Assembly: GCA_026003395.1 (NCBI GenBank)
Contig: BPHE01000002.1
Coordinates: 186,001 to 250,000, forward strand
Direction: 5' to 3'
DNA: 64,000 nucleotides
From: Vicingaceae bacterium
Lineage (GTDB): Bacteria > Bacteroidota > Bacteroidia > Flavobacteriales_E > Vicingaceae
In this document: positions 17,129 to 26,676 of the stretch, piece by piece
Layout of the letters: every line of letters starts with the position of its first letter
How positions within the stretch are numbered: position 1 is the first letter of the stretch
Position numbers and translations under genes: made by a program
Notes under the pieces: model-generated
The model's input: the letters and a program-made list of their open reading frames with translations, nothing else
The model's database searches: none
What the model was told of the DNA's origin: nothing

Positions 17129-17728
17129 TTATTTTAAAGTTGAAATAACCTCTTCAATATAAGACAAAACTTCCTCCCTGCCCGTTTTTTTTAGTGACGA
17201 CACCGTAAAAATATTGGGCAACGGCTCCCAATGTTGTGATAAGTTCCGCTCCAATAATTCTATGTTTTTTTGTAATCCGATTTTACTTAATTTATCTGTT
17301 TTAGTAAGAATCAAACTAAATGGTATATTGTTTTCACCAAGGAAGTTGCACATTTCCAAATCTATTGGTAAAGCTGGATGACGGGCATCAATAAGTAAAA
17401 ATAACAGCGTAAGCCCTTTTCTGTATAATAAGTAATCATGAATTAAATGATTTATTTTTTTCCTTTCTGTTGCATTTAATTTGGCATAGCCATAACCGGG
17501 CAGATCGACCAAATACCAGCGGTTGTCGATCCTGAAATAGTTAATCTGTCTTGTTTTACCCGGAGTAGATGAAGTTTTGGCTAAATTTTTTTGATTTGTC
17601 AAAAAATTAATAAAAGTCGACTTACCCACATTAGATCTTCCGATCAAAGCAATTTCAGGCAAAATCCATTTAGGGCAACGGTCTATCGAAGTAAAACTGC
17701 CTAAAAATTCTATTTTTTCTATTTTCAT
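17129..17728 (-). CDS. engB: Ribosome biogenesis GTPase YihA/YsxC (EngB)
   Basis: Encodes 199 residues from the ATG at 17728, one base after the hydrolase stop codon. The G motifs are clear: G1 GRSNVGKST, G2/T near SSTPGKTRQIN, G3 DLPGYG, G4 LTKTDK. The length and the LPGYGYAK form are those of EngB, an essential GTPase for 50S assembly. An in-frame TTG at 17740 is possible but less likely. It probably shares a transcript with the alpha/beta hydrolase upstream. Confidence 0.95.
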   Translation of the reverse strand: MKIEKIEFLGSFTSIDRCPKWILPEIALIGRSNVGKSTFINFLTNQKNLAKTSSTPGKTRQINYFRIDNRWYLVDLPGYGYAKLNATERKKINHLIHDYLLYRKGLTLLFLLIDARHPALPIDLEMCNFLGENNIPFSLILTKTDKLSKIGLQKNIELLERNLSQHWEPLPNIFTVSSLKKTGREEVLSYIEEVISTLK

Positions 17729-17729
17729 T

Positions 17730-18500
17730 TTATAGAGCAAACCTTTGTCCCATCCACTCTCCCATAATTTTGTTGAACTCTTCGGGATGCTCCATCATGG
17801 GGGCATGACCACATTTATCAATCCAATATAAATCGGAATCAGGTAGCAATTTATGAAATTCCTCGGCAACATGTGGTGGTGTTATGTTATCATTTTTACC
17901 CCAAATCAAACAAACCGGTTGCTTAATTTTGGGCAATTCTTTGGCCAAGTTGTTTCTTATTGCCGACTTTGCCAGAGCTAATACACGTATCAGCTTTTCC
18001 CTATCTTTGACAATCTCAGCCACTTCATCTACCAATTCGTCGGTCACCATTTTAGGGTCATAAAAAGTAACCGCAATTTTTTGTCTTAAATAATTTTTGT
18101 CTTCTCTACGAGGAAAAGAACCTCCAAAAGCATTTTCATACAAACCCGAACTCCCGGTTAAAATTAAAGAATGCACCCTGTCAGGATGTTTCAATGTATA
18201 AATTAGAGCAACATGTCCTCCCAAGGAATTTCCCAACATGGTGAAATTGTTTAACCCTTTATATTTTACAAAATCATGAATATGTTTTGCCAGGGAAGGA
18301 ACACCTGTATTTAACAATGGCATGGAATATAATGGCATGATTGGTACAAACAACCGAAAACGATTTTCGAAAGTATTGATCAAATCAGTGAAATTGCTTA
18401 ACGCCCCAAAAAGTCCGTGCAAAATTATGACCGGATGCCCCTCCCCTTTTTCAAGGTATTCAAAACCATTTTCTTTTTTTATTTCCTCGCTTAAGCTCAT
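17730..18500 (-). CDS. Alpha/beta hydrolase
   Basis: Encodes 256 residues with the alpha/beta hydrolase fold. The oxyanion region is ILHGLFG, the nucleophile is the Ser in GNSLGG, the Asp is in WGKNDNITP and the His is in CGHAPMMEHP. There is no signal peptide. The substrate cannot be told; the general type is that of small ester or C-C hydrolases. It lies one base upstream of engB, an arrangement that suggests an operon but not a shared function. Confidence 0.88.
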   Translation of the reverse strand: MSLSEEIKKENGFEYLEKGEGHPVIILHGLFGALSNFTDLINTFENRFRLFVPIMPLYSMPLLNTGVPSLAKHIHDFVKYKGLNNFTMLGNSLGGHVALIYTLKHPDRVHSLILTGSSGLYENAFGGSFPRREDKNYLRQKIAVTFYDPKMVTDELVDEVAEIVKDREKLIRVLALAKSAIRNNLAKELPKIKQPVCLIWGKNDNITPPHVAEEFHKLLPDSDLYWIDKCGHAPMMEHPEEFNKIMGEWMGQRFAL

Positions 18501-18724
18501 TTTTACACAGTTTTACCGCTCAAAAGTAAAATTATTTTCCAAATCTCTTTTTCAAAGATATACAAAATTCCCACATCATCATCAGGTTTATTGATTCTCC
18601 CACTACATTTTCAATACAATATTAAATTGAGCCGACATATTGTGAATCATTTTTAACTGTATTCATTCTTCAAAAATTTAATATGAATTCATTTATTGGT
18701 GAAAGATCCGGCAGTGTTTACCAC

Positions 18725-18806
18725 GTGGTAAAAAATACTCATTTATGAAAAAAGTTTTTAACAAAGTGGTAAATTGTGGTAAATTGTGGTAAATTTTTTA
18801 TATTTT
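18725..18806 (+). promoter_or_regulatory. MraZ operator-like 10-bp repeats upstream of mraZ
   Basis: Three consecutive 10-bp direct repeats GTGGTAAATT lie at 18766-18795, with a fourth related box GTGGTAAAAA at 18725-18734. In other bacteria MraZ binds repeated GTGG/TGGG boxes spaced about one helical turn apart in its own promoter and represses the cluster. A possible -7 element, TATATTTT, sits at 18799-18806, so binding would cover the promoter. This is the only substantial gene-free stretch of the window (18501-18834). The remainder of it shows no gene. Confidence 0.75.
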
Positions 18807-18834
18807 TACGCTCAGAAAGAACTCCCCCCGGATA

Positions 18835-19305
18835 ATGGCTAAATTTATCGGTGAATATGATTGCAAACTTGATCCCAAAGGCCGGATAATGATACCTGCC
18901 GGCTTAAGGAAGCAATTTGATGCTTCATGGAAGGATCGGTTTGTCATCAACAGAGGTTTTGAGAAATGTTTGGTATTGTATCCGATCACAGAATGGGAAA
19001 AAATTTCTGAAGAAATCAACAAACTGAATCAATATGTGAAGAAGAACCGCGAATTTCTAAGATATTTTTATCGTGGTGCCACTGAAATTGAGCTAGATGG
19101 GAATGGCCGAATGCTTATCCCAAAAAGATTGCAAGAATATGCCAATATACAAAAAGAAGTGATTCTGTTTGCTTATGGCAACAAAATAGAAATATGGGAT
19201 AAAGACACATATGATTCGTTGTTGACCGACGAACCCGAAGAATTTGCCAACCTTGCCGAACAAGTGATGGGAAACAAAGGAAACAATGATGATGACCAGG
19301 AATGA
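18835..19305 (+). CDS. mraZ: Division/cell wall cluster transcriptional repressor MraZ
   Basis: Encodes 156 residues with two MraZ (AbrB-like) half domains, each with the DxxxR signature: DPKGR near residue 14 and DGNGR near residue 88. The N-terminus (FIGEYDCKLDPKGRIMIPAG) is typical. It heads the dcw cluster and probably binds the four boxes just upstream. The C-terminus carries an acidic Asn/Asp tail. Its 3' end overlaps the start of rsmH by 20 bases. Confidence 0.96.
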   Translation: MAKFIGEYDCKLDPKGRIMIPAGLRKQFDASWKDRFVINRGFEKCLVLYPITEWEKISEEINKLNQYVKKNREFLRYFYRGATEIELDGNGRMLIPKRLQEYANIQKEVILFAYGNKIEIWDKDTYDSLLTDEPEEFANLAEQVMGNKGNNDDDQE

Positions 19306-20203
19306 TTTGACATATCACACACCCGTATTGCTTCAAAAAGCCATTGAGGCAATCAATATAAGGCCTGATGGCATATATGTAGATGCCACTTTTGGGGGAG
19401 GATCACACAGCAGATCCATATTATCCCGTTTGGGAAACGGCAAATTAGTGGCATTTGATCAGGACCCGGATGCAAAAAACAACTTAATTGACGACGAAAG
19501 ATTTATATTCATACCGCAAAATTTCAGATACCTTAAAAATTACTTGAAATTTTACGGGATTCGACAAATAGATGGAATTTTAGCCGATTTGGGAGTTTCT
19601 TCACACCAATTGGATACCCCTCATCGTGGATTTTCATTCCGGTTTAATGAACCTCTTGACATGCGCATGAATCCAAATCTTACACTTACGGCAGCAGAAT
19701 GGATCAAAACTGCTTCCGAAAGCGAAATTGCCGAAGTTCTTTACAAATATGGCGAACTTAAAAATTCCGGTCGTTTAGCCCATCACATAAAAAAGGCTGC
19801 TTTGGCTGAACATCTAAACACAACTCAGGATTTGGTAGAGTCCATTCAACATCTTTTCCCGGCAGGCAAATGGAAGCAATTTATGCCTCAAGTTTTTCAA
19901 GCAATAAGAATAAAAATTAATGACGAATTAGGAGCATTGGAAGATCTGCTAAAGCAAAGCATAGAAGTTTTAAAACCTAAAGGCCGTTTGGTGGTAATCT
20001 CCTATCATTCTTTGGAAGACAGAATGGTGAAAAATTTTATGAAATATGGCAACACAGAAGGGAAACCGGTAAAAGACATGTATGGCAAGTTAATAGCTCC
20101 ATTGAAAGTTATTAAAAAAAAACCCATCACTCCGGATTTAGAAGAGATTGAAAGTAATCCGAGGTCAAGGAGCGCAAAATTGAGAGTAGCCGAAAAAATT
20201 TAA
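19286..20203 (+). CDS. rsmH: 16S rRNA (cytosine1402-N4)-methyltransferase RsmH (MraW)
   Basis: Encodes 305 residues. It contains HTPVLLQKAIEAI, the SAM-binding DATFGGGSHS, the DLGVSSHQLD catalytic-region motif, RGFSFRFNEPLDMRM and SYHSLEDRMVK, all typical of RsmH. It methylates N4 of C1402 in the ribosomal P site. There are three adjacent possible ATG starts (19286, 19289, 19292), all inside the mraZ 3' end. It is the second gene of the dcw cluster, followed by ftsL after 3 bases. Confidence 0.96.
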   Translation: MMMTRNDLTYHTPVLLQKAIEAINIRPDGIYVDATFGGGSHSRSILSRLGNGKLVAFDQDPDAKNNLIDDERFIFIPQNFRYLKNYLKFYGIRQIDGILADLGVSSHQLDTPHRGFSFRFNEPLDMRMNPNLTLTAAEWIKTASESEIAEVLYKYGELKNSGRLAHHIKKAALAEHLNTTQDLVESIQHLFPAGKWKQFMPQVFQAIRIKINDELGALEDLLKQSIEVLKPKGRLVVISYHSLEDRMVKNFMKYGNTEGKPVKDMYGKLIAPLKVIKKKPITPDLEEIESNPRSRSAKLRVAEKI

Positions 20204-20206
20204 TCA

Positions 20207-20569
20207 ATGAGCGAGAACAATAACATAGGAAAAATTTTAATTTCCATATTGAACGGCAACATATTCAGCCGGGAAAATTTTCTTACATCCCTTCCATTTT
20301 TAACCTATTTGTCTTTTTTATGCTTATTATACATTGGCATTGGCTTCTATGCAGAGAGCACCATCAGGAGAATCGATGAAACCAACAAAAACCTCAAGAA
20401 ATACAGGTCGGAATATATTTTTCTGAAATCATCGCTTAATCAAATGAGCTTACAATCAGAAGTGGCAAAGAGAGTCCAATTTTTAGGTCTTCAAGAAAGC
20501 GTGAAACCACCTTATAAAATTGAAGTAACACAAAAAGAGATCGAAAAATTTAAAGAGGAAAATGAATAA
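20207..20569 (+). CDS. ftsL: FtsL-like cell division protein
   Basis: Encodes 120 residues. There is a short cytoplasmic N-terminus, a single membrane helix (about residues 30-50) and an extracytoplasmic coiled-coil-like helix (about 52-90), which is the FtsL architecture. Sequence similarity to FtsL is weak across phyla. The call rests on topology, length and the position between rsmH and ftsI, which is diagnostic in Bacteroidota. It overlaps ftsI by 8 bases. Its role is to form the FtsQLB-like septal complex with FtsQ. Confidence 0.85.
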   Translation: MSENNNIGKILISILNGNIFSRENFLTSLPFLTYLSFLCLLYIGIGFYAESTIRRIDETNKNLKKYRSEYIFLKSSLNQMSLQSEVAKRVQFLGLQESVKPPYKIEVTQKEIEKFKEENE

Positions 20570-22628
20570 AGTCAAGGTAAACATATCGAATTATGTAGTG
20601 ATCAGTTATATCACATTCATAATTTTTGCCTTGATAGTGGCTGTAAGGGTAATCAACATCATTAAATATGAAAGTGAAGAATTGCTCAAAAAAGCCCGTG
20701 CACATACCCTGAAAAAAATGGATATTGAAGCCATCCGTGGAAATATTTATGCTCAAGATGGGAGCTTATTGGCAACTTCCATACCTATTTATGAAATAAG
20801 AATGGATTTAAATACAGAAGCACTGACAGATGATATTTTTTACGAAAACATTGACGGTCTGGCCAGAGGCCTGAGCAACTTATTTAATGACAAGTCCCCC
20901 TCGGAATGGAAAAAAAACTTGATAAATGCCAGAAAAAAAGGAAACCGCTATTATTTAATAAAACGAAATATTTCTTTTAAAGAAATGCAAGAAATAAAAA
21001 AACTACCCATACTTTCTCTCGGACAATATAAAGGCGGACTCATCATTATTCAAAAAAGCCGAAGAGCCAAACCATTTGGATTACTGGCATCCAGATTAAT
21101 CGGTTATGATGTGGAGAATGTAAAATCAGTGGGATTGGAAGGGGCATACTCAACCTATTTAAAAGGGCAAAATGGGAAAATGCTAATGCGGAAATTGGCG
21201 GGTGGCATATGGATGCCTGTTGAAGACGAAAACCAAATCGAACCTATCAATGGGAGCGATATTTATACCACCATTGATGTAAATCTGCAAGATGTGGCTG
21301 AACATGCATTGATTACTCAATTGGAAAAACACCAAGCAGACCATGGTTGTGTAGTGGTGATGGAGGTTAAAACGGGCGACGTAAAAGCCATGGCAAACCT
21401 CAAACGCACTCAATCGGGGCAATATGAAGAGAGTTTTAATTATGCCGTAGGTGAAGCCACAGAACCGGGTTCTACTTTTAAAACAGCTTCGTTAATGGCG
21501 CTTTTTGAGGACCAATTGGCTGATACATCAGAAATTGTTGACACCTACGATGGTACCTACAAATTTTACGACAGGGTAATGCGTGATTCTCATAAAGGTG
21601 GTTATGGGAAAATCTCTGTAAAAAGAGCATTGGAGGTTTCATCCAACGTAGCCGTTTCAAAATTGGTTTTTGACCGTTATTCCAAAAATCCATCAAAGTT
21701 TGTCAACCGTCTCTTTCAAATGGGTTTAGGCAGGCCTTTGGGCATCGAAATATTTGGTGAAGGAAAACCAAGAATCAAAAGGCCTGAAGATAAAGATTGG
21801 TATGGAACCACTCTTCCATGGATGTCTATAGGTTATGAAGTGAAATTAACGCCTCTTCAAATTTTGACTTTTTATAATGCCATTGCAAATAATGGTACGA
21901 TGGTTAAACCACGTTTTGTTACACAAATAAGTTTTAACGGGCGGACGATCAAACACTTCCCTGTTGAGGTAATCAAACCCTCCATCTGTTCTCAAGCAAC
22001 TATAAATAAAATAAAACCAATTCTCGAAGGTGTGGTGGAAAACGGTACAGCAAAAAATCTGAAAAATGACTACTTGAAAATTGCCGGGAAAACGGGAACA
22101 GCACAAGTGGCTAAGGCCAAACACGGTTATAAAAATGAAGAAGGTATCAGTTATCAGGCATCATTTGTCGGATATTTTCCGGCAGAAAATCCAAAATACT
22201 CTTGCATTGTGGTTGTTCATGCACCTTCGAATGATGTGTATTATGGGAACCTCGTCGCCGGTCCAATTTTTAAAGAAATTGCCGATAAGGTATATGCAAG
22301 TGACTTTGAAATTATCCCATCAATAAATGAAAAACAAATTTTGGCAGAAAACCTGAAATATTATTTCACCAAAAGCATCGACTATAGCGAATTGAAAGAA
22401 ATTGCTTCAAAATTAAATCTCCCAATAGATCAAATACCCGTCGACCAATCCTACTCTACCGACAAATTTTCGGTAAAAGATATTATCGGTATGAACATGA
22501 AAGATGCCGTGTATCTGCTTGAATCGAAAGGATATGCAGTTATTCCCATAGGTATTGGCAGTGTGAAACAAATAGATACAGTTTATAAATATAAACAACC
22601 TCATTTGATATTGCGTTCACAAATATGA
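20562..22628 (+). CDS. ftsI: Septal peptidoglycan transpeptidase (PBP3/FtsI) with PASTA domain
   Basis: Encodes 688 residues. There is one N-terminal membrane helix (about 12-32), a dimerisation domain (RGNIYAQDGSLLATS) and a transpeptidase domain with all three active-site motifs: Ser304-Thr-Phe-Lys, Ser360-Ser-Asn and Lys510-Thr-Gly. A PASTA domain follows near the C-terminus (DIIGMNMKDAVYLLESKGY, about residues 640-675), a feature common in Bacteroidota FtsI. It crosslinks peptidoglycan at the septum. It overlaps both ftsL (8 bases) and murE (4 bases). Confidence 0.95.
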   Translation: MNKVKVNISNYVVISYITFIIFALIVAVRVINIIKYESEELLKKARAHTLKKMDIEAIRGNIYAQDGSLLATSIPIYEIRMDLNTEALTDDIFYENIDGLARGLSNLFNDKSPSEWKKNLINARKKGNRYYLIKRNISFKEMQEIKKLPILSLGQYKGGLIIIQKSRRAKPFGLLASRLIGYDVENVKSVGLEGAYSTYLKGQNGKMLMRKLAGGIWMPVEDENQIEPINGSDIYTTIDVNLQDVAEHALITQLEKHQADHGCVVVMEVKTGDVKAMANLKRTQSGQYEESFNYAVGEATEPGSTFKTASLMALFEDQLADTSEIVDTYDGTYKFYDRVMRDSHKGGYGKISVKRALEVSSNVAVSKLVFDRYSKNPSKFVNRLFQMGLGRPLGIEIFGEGKPRIKRPEDKDWYGTTLPWMSIGYEVKLTPLQILTFYNAIANNGTMVKPRFVTQISFNGRTIKHFPVEVIKPSICSQATINKIKPILEGVVENGTAKNLKNDYLKIAGKTGTAQVAKAKHGYKNEEGISYQASFVGYFPAENPKYSCIVVVHAPSNDVYYGNLVAGPIFKEIADKVYASDFEIIPSINEKQILAENLKYYFTKSIDYSELKEIASKLNLPIDQIPVDQSYSTDKFSVKDIIGMNMKDAVYLLESKGYAVIPIGIGSVKQIDTVYKYKQPHLILRSQI

Positions 22629-24073
22629 TTTTAAAAGAAATTATACAAGGATTGAATTTTTCGCGAATTATTGGTGACGATAATATCGTGATTCGCGGTT
22701 TATCTCAAAATTCAAATGAGATTAAGCAAGGTTATGTTTTTTTTGCCAAGAAAGGATATTCCACAGATGGACACCAATTTATTCCGGAGGCGATAGAAAA
22801 AGGATGCCGCGTGGTAGTGTGTGAATATCTTCCGCAAAATATCGACAACAATATAACTTATATCCTCTCTCATGATGTACCCGAAGTGATGGGAGAAATG
22901 GCTCATAGATTTTATGGAAGACCATCGGAAAAGTTACAAGTTATAGGGGTAACGGGAACAAATGGAAAAACAACTACATCCACATTGCTATATCAACTCT
23001 TTTGTGCAACCGGAATACCTGCAGGTTTAATTTCCACTGTCAAAATTATCATAGACAAACAAACCATTCCTGCAAAATTAACCACACCCGACAGCATCTC
23101 GCTACATCGCACCCTCAAAGATATGGTGGACCACGGTTGTAAATATTGTTTTATGGAAGTAAGTTCCATAGGAGTTGATCAAAAGAGGATTCAAGGCATA
23201 CGTTTTAAAGGAGGAATTTTCACCAATATCACACATGACCATCTTGATTATCACAAAACTTTTGAAAATTATCTGAAGGCCAAACAATTATTTTTCACAC
23301 AATTGTCCGAAGAAGCTTTTGCCCTGTATAATGCCGATGATAAGAATGGCAAAATAATGGTGCAAAACAGCCGCGCAAAAAAATACTCATATGCAGTCAA
23401 ATCTCCGGCAGATTTTACATGTAAAATCATTGACAATACCAAAGACGGACTAATATTAAGAATTAATCAACATGAAATACACACCCGTTTGGCAGGACGT
23501 TATAATGCATACAACCTTCTCGCCACTTATGCCACTGCCATATTATGTGGTATAGAAGAATGGGAAGCGGTTAAACATCTTTCAAATATACGTGCCGCAG
23601 AGGGAAGATTTGAAATAATCCGCGGCAAAAATAACATTACAGGTATTGTAGATTATGCACATACTCCCGATGCTCTGAAAAATATTTTGGATAATCTCAA
23701 CGAATTGAAACAAAAAGGAAGAATTATTACAGTGGTTGGTTGCGGCGGAAACCGCGACAAAGAAAAAAGGCCACTGATGGGGAAAATTGCTGCCAAATTA
23801 AGCGACCAAGCCATATTTACTTCCGATAATCCCAGGGACGAAAATCCGGCAGACATTATCGAAAACATGATGTCAGACCTTGACCCGGTCAACAAAAAGA
23901 AAGTGATTGTTATAGAAGACCGCAAACAAGCCATCAAAACGGCAGTAACATTGGCCCAACCGGGAGACATCGTGTTGGTGGCAGGCAAAGGGCACGAGGA
24001 TTATCAAGAAATTAAGGGAAAACGTTTCCCATTCAATGATTCTGAAATTTTACAAAACATGTTAAACGAATAA
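22625..24073 (+). CDS. murE: UDP-MurNAc-L-Ala-D-Glu:meso-DAP ligase MurE
   Basis: Encodes 482 residues with the Mur ligase P-loop GTNGKTTTS, the central ITHDHLDYH segment and the C-terminal DNPRDENP motif. DNPR (rather than DNPA) indicates that meso-diaminopimelate, not lysine, is added, as expected for a Gram-negative wall. It overlaps ftsI by 4 bases and is followed by mraY after 2 bases. Confidence 0.96.
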   Translation: MILKEIIQGLNFSRIIGDDNIVIRGLSQNSNEIKQGYVFFAKKGYSTDGHQFIPEAIEKGCRVVVCEYLPQNIDNNITYILSHDVPEVMGEMAHRFYGRPSEKLQVIGVTGTNGKTTTSTLLYQLFCATGIPAGLISTVKIIIDKQTIPAKLTTPDSISLHRTLKDMVDHGCKYCFMEVSSIGVDQKRIQGIRFKGGIFTNITHDHLDYHKTFENYLKAKQLFFTQLSEEAFALYNADDKNGKIMVQNSRAKKYSYAVKSPADFTCKIIDNTKDGLILRINQHEIHTRLAGRYNAYNLLATYATAILCGIEEWEAVKHLSNIRAAEGRFEIIRGKNNITGIVDYAHTPDALKNILDNLNELKQKGRIITVVGCGGNRDKEKRPLMGKIAAKLSDQAIFTSDNPRDENPADIIENMMSDLDPVNKKKVIVIEDRKQAIKTAVTLAQPGDIVLVAGKGHEDYQEIKGKRFPFNDSEILQNMLNE

Positions 24074-24075
24074 AA

Positions 24076-25329
24076 ATGTTGTATTACTTGTTTAAATATC
24101 TTGATCAATTGGACGTACCGGGAGCCGGGATGTTTAAATATATATCTTTCAGGTCGGGCCTTTCCATTCTATTCTCATTGTTTATTTCAATGTATCTTGG
24201 GAAAAGAATCATATTATATTTAAGAAAAAAACAAATTGGAGAAACTGTTCGGGACCTTGGGCTGGAAGGTCAATTGCAAAAACAAGGAACACCCACGATG
24301 GGCGGCATCATTATCATTGCGGCTATTTTGATTCCGGTTTTGCTTTTTGCCCGTTTAGACAATATTTATATCATTTTGCTTATCCTGTCTACATTGATCC
24401 TGGGAACCATTGGTTTTATCGACGATTACATAAAGGTTTTCAAAAAAGATAAAAAAGGACTTTCAGGCAGATTTAAAGTTATCGGACAAGTCAGTGTGGG
24501 AATTTTGGTCTCTACCATCCTGTATTTTCATGATGATGTAGTGGTAAAAAGGAAAGTTTTTGACAATAACCTTCAAAAAATAGAGATTACCGAACTTGAA
24601 AATGATCTTGAAAAAAAATATGCTAAATCCTATACCTGGAAAGAAGAAAAAAGTTTAATAACAACCATTCCATTTGTAAAAAACAATGAGTTTGATTACA
24701 GCCGCCTGATCAGCTGGATAGGTGATGATTATAAAAAATGGTCATGGTTGGTATTCATACCTATTGTGATATTCATTATCACGGCCGTTTCTAATGGGGC
24801 AAATATTACCGACGGACTTGACGGGCTGGCAGCAGGAACATCTGCTGTTATTGGTGTCACTCTGGCTGTTTTTGCATATGTGTCAGGTAACACAATTTTT
24901 GCAGATTACCTCAACATCATGTATATACCCAACCTGGGTGAAATGGTAATTTTTATCGCAGCGTTTGTAGGCGCATGTGTTGGATTTTTATGGTACAACT
25001 CCTATCCTGCACAGGTGTTTATGGGCGACACCGGAAGCCTAACCTTAGGCGGTATTATAGCAGTATTTTCATTGGCTGTAAGAAAAGAGCTGCTAATACC
25101 TATTTTTTGTGGAGTTTTTTTGATTGAGAATCTTTCGGTAATACTGCAAGTAAGTTATTTTAAATATACCAAAAAAAAGTATGGAGAAGGCCGCCGGATA
25201 TTTTTAATGTCGCCGCTGCACCATCATTTTCAAAAATTAGGCATGCATGAAGCAAAAATCGTGACCCGGTTTTGGATTGTAAGTATCATGCTGGCAATAT
25301 TGTCAATTGTAACATTAAAAATGCGTTAA
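24076..25329 (+). CDS. mraY: Phospho-MurNAc-pentapeptide transferase MraY
   Basis: Encodes 417 residues, longer than the approximately 360 of Proteobacteria. The extra length is a hydrophilic insert at about residues 155-215 ([19 protein letters not shown]). The family motifs are present: [26 protein letters not shown] and [11 protein letters not shown], plus the LMSPLHHHF near the end. It makes lipid I from UDP-MurNAc-pentapeptide and undecaprenyl phosphate. About ten membrane helices are visible. Its TAA shares a base with the ATG of murD. Confidence 0.96.
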   Translation: MLYYLFKYLDQLDVPGAGMFKYISFRSGLSILFSLFISMYLGKRIILYLRKKQIGETVRDLGLEGQLQKQGTPTMGGIIIIAAILIPVLLFARLDNIYIILLILSTLILGTIGFIDDYIKVFKKDKKGLSGRFKVIGQVSVGILVSTILYFHDDVVVKRKVFDNNLQKIEITELENDLEKKYAKSYTWKEEKSLITTIPFVKNNEFDYSRLISWIGDDYKKWSWLVFIPIVIFIITAVSNGANITDGLDGLAAGTSAVIGVTLAVFAYVSGNTIFADYLNIMYIPNLGEMVIFIAAFVGACVGFLWYNSYPAQVFMGDTGSLTLGGIIAVFSLAVRKELLIPIFCGVFLIENLSVILQVSYFKYTKKKYGEGRRIFLMSPLHHHFQKLGMHEAKIVTRFWIVSIMLAILSIVTLKMR

Positions 25330-26672
25330 TGGACAAAAAAATAGTCATATTGGGAAGTGGTGAAAGCGGAGTGGGTGCTGCATTGTTGGCAAAGCACTCA
25401 GGGTATGATGTTTTTGTGAGCGATCGCGGCCATATCAAAGATAAGTATAAAAAAATCTTGTTGTCTAATCAAATCCCTTTTGAAGAAAACAAACATGATA
25501 TTCGGATCATCAAAACTGCCGACATTGTCGTAAAAAGCCCGGGAATTCCAAACACAGCTCCAATCATTCAAACTATCAAAGAAAATAATATTCCATTGAT
25601 TGGAGAAATTGAATTTGCTTCACAGTTTTTTAAAGGAAAAATAATTGCCATCACCGGTTCAAATGGCAAAACAACCACAACATATTTGACTTATCACATT
25701 CTTAAAACCGCGGGTCTAAATGTGATCATTGGTGGCAATGTGGGCAAAAGCTTTTCTGCCTGTGTTCTTGAGAATCCCGGTGCCGACTGGGCTGTGGTCG
25801 AAACCAGCAGTTTTCAACTGGAAGATATAGAATCCTTTCATCCGCATATTGCTGTATTATTGAATATCACCCCCGACCATCTCGACCGGTATGATTATGA
25901 TTTCATGAAATATGCCCGGGCCAAATGGAATATAACCAAGAATCTAACAGAAAAAGATTATTTCATTTTTAATGCAGATGACCCGGTCATTCAACAATTG
26001 TTGACAGACACTAAACCTATGGCATCATTACTGCCTTTCAGTATTCAAAATCCGCAAAAACCGGGCGGATATCTTGAAAGTGAGCAATTAGTTATAGAAA
26101 TTAACCATAAAAACCAATATAGTATGTCAATCTATGATTTAGCTTTAGCAGGTAAACACAATGTTTACAACAGTTTGGCTGCAGCTTTGGCTGCAAAAGC
26201 CATTGATATCAAAAACAAAGTAATCCGGGAGAGCTTGCATGACTTTAAGGGAGTAGAACATCGTTTGGAAAAAGTAAGTACCATAAGTGGCATTGAATTT
26301 ATTAATGATTCGAAAGCCACCAATGTCAATTCGGCATGGTATGCTTTGGAAAGCATGACCAAGCCGGTGGTTTGGATAGCAGGCGGCATCGATAAAGGCA
26401 ATGATTATTCCACATTGCACGACATTGTCAAACAAAAAGTCAAAGCTTTGATTTGTTTGGGTGTAGATAATCAAAAACTGATTCAATCTTTTAAAGATAT
26501 AGTACCGGTGATACACGAAGCAAGATCAATGGAAGAAGCCGTCAAAAAGGCCTATTACAGCGCAAAAAAGGGTGATGTGGTGTTATTGTCTCCTGCTTGT
26601 GCAAGTTTCGATTTGTTTGAAAATTACGAACACAGAGGTGAACAATTTAAAAAAGCCGTAAGAGAATTATAA
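25329..26672 (+). CDS. murD: UDP-MurNAc-L-Ala:D-Glu ligase MurD
   Basis: Encodes 447 residues from the ATG at 25329, which overlaps the mraY stop (TAATG). An in-frame upstream start inside mraY is rejected. The N-terminal nucleotide-type loop is GSGESGVGAALLA, the P-loop is ITGSNGKTTTT, and NITPDHLDRY and the C-terminal LSPACASFD are typical of MurD. It adds D-glutamate to the peptide stem. ftsW follows after 4 bases. Confidence 0.95.
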   Translation: MDKKIVILGSGESGVGAALLAKHSGYDVFVSDRGHIKDKYKKILLSNQIPFEENKHDIRIIKTADIVVKSPGIPNTAPIIQTIKENNIPLIGEIEFASQFFKGKIIAITGSNGKTTTTYLTYHILKTAGLNVIIGGNVGKSFSACVLENPGADWAVVETSSFQLEDIESFHPHIAVLLNITPDHLDRYDYDFMKYARAKWNITKNLTEKDYFIFNADDPVIQQLLTDTKPMASLLPFSIQNPQKPGGYLESEQLVIEINHKNQYSMSIYDLALAGKHNVYNSLAAALAAKAIDIKNKVIRESLHDFKGVEHRLEKVSTISGIEFINDSKATNVNSAWYALESMTKPVVWIAGGIDKGNDYSTLHDIVKQKVKALICLGVDNQKLIQSFKDIVPVIHEARSMEEAVKKAYYSAKKGDVVLLSPACASFDLFENYEHRGEQFKKAVREL

Positions 26673-26676
26673 AATT

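Noticed and set aside
17129-17740. TTG start at 17740 for engB
   Set aside because: An ATG at 17728 directly after the upstream stop codon gives the usual EngB N-terminus.
18766-18795. CRISPR-like repeats
   Set aside because: The units are 10 bp, directly adjacent, without spacers, and lie in the mraZ promoter; an operator fits better.
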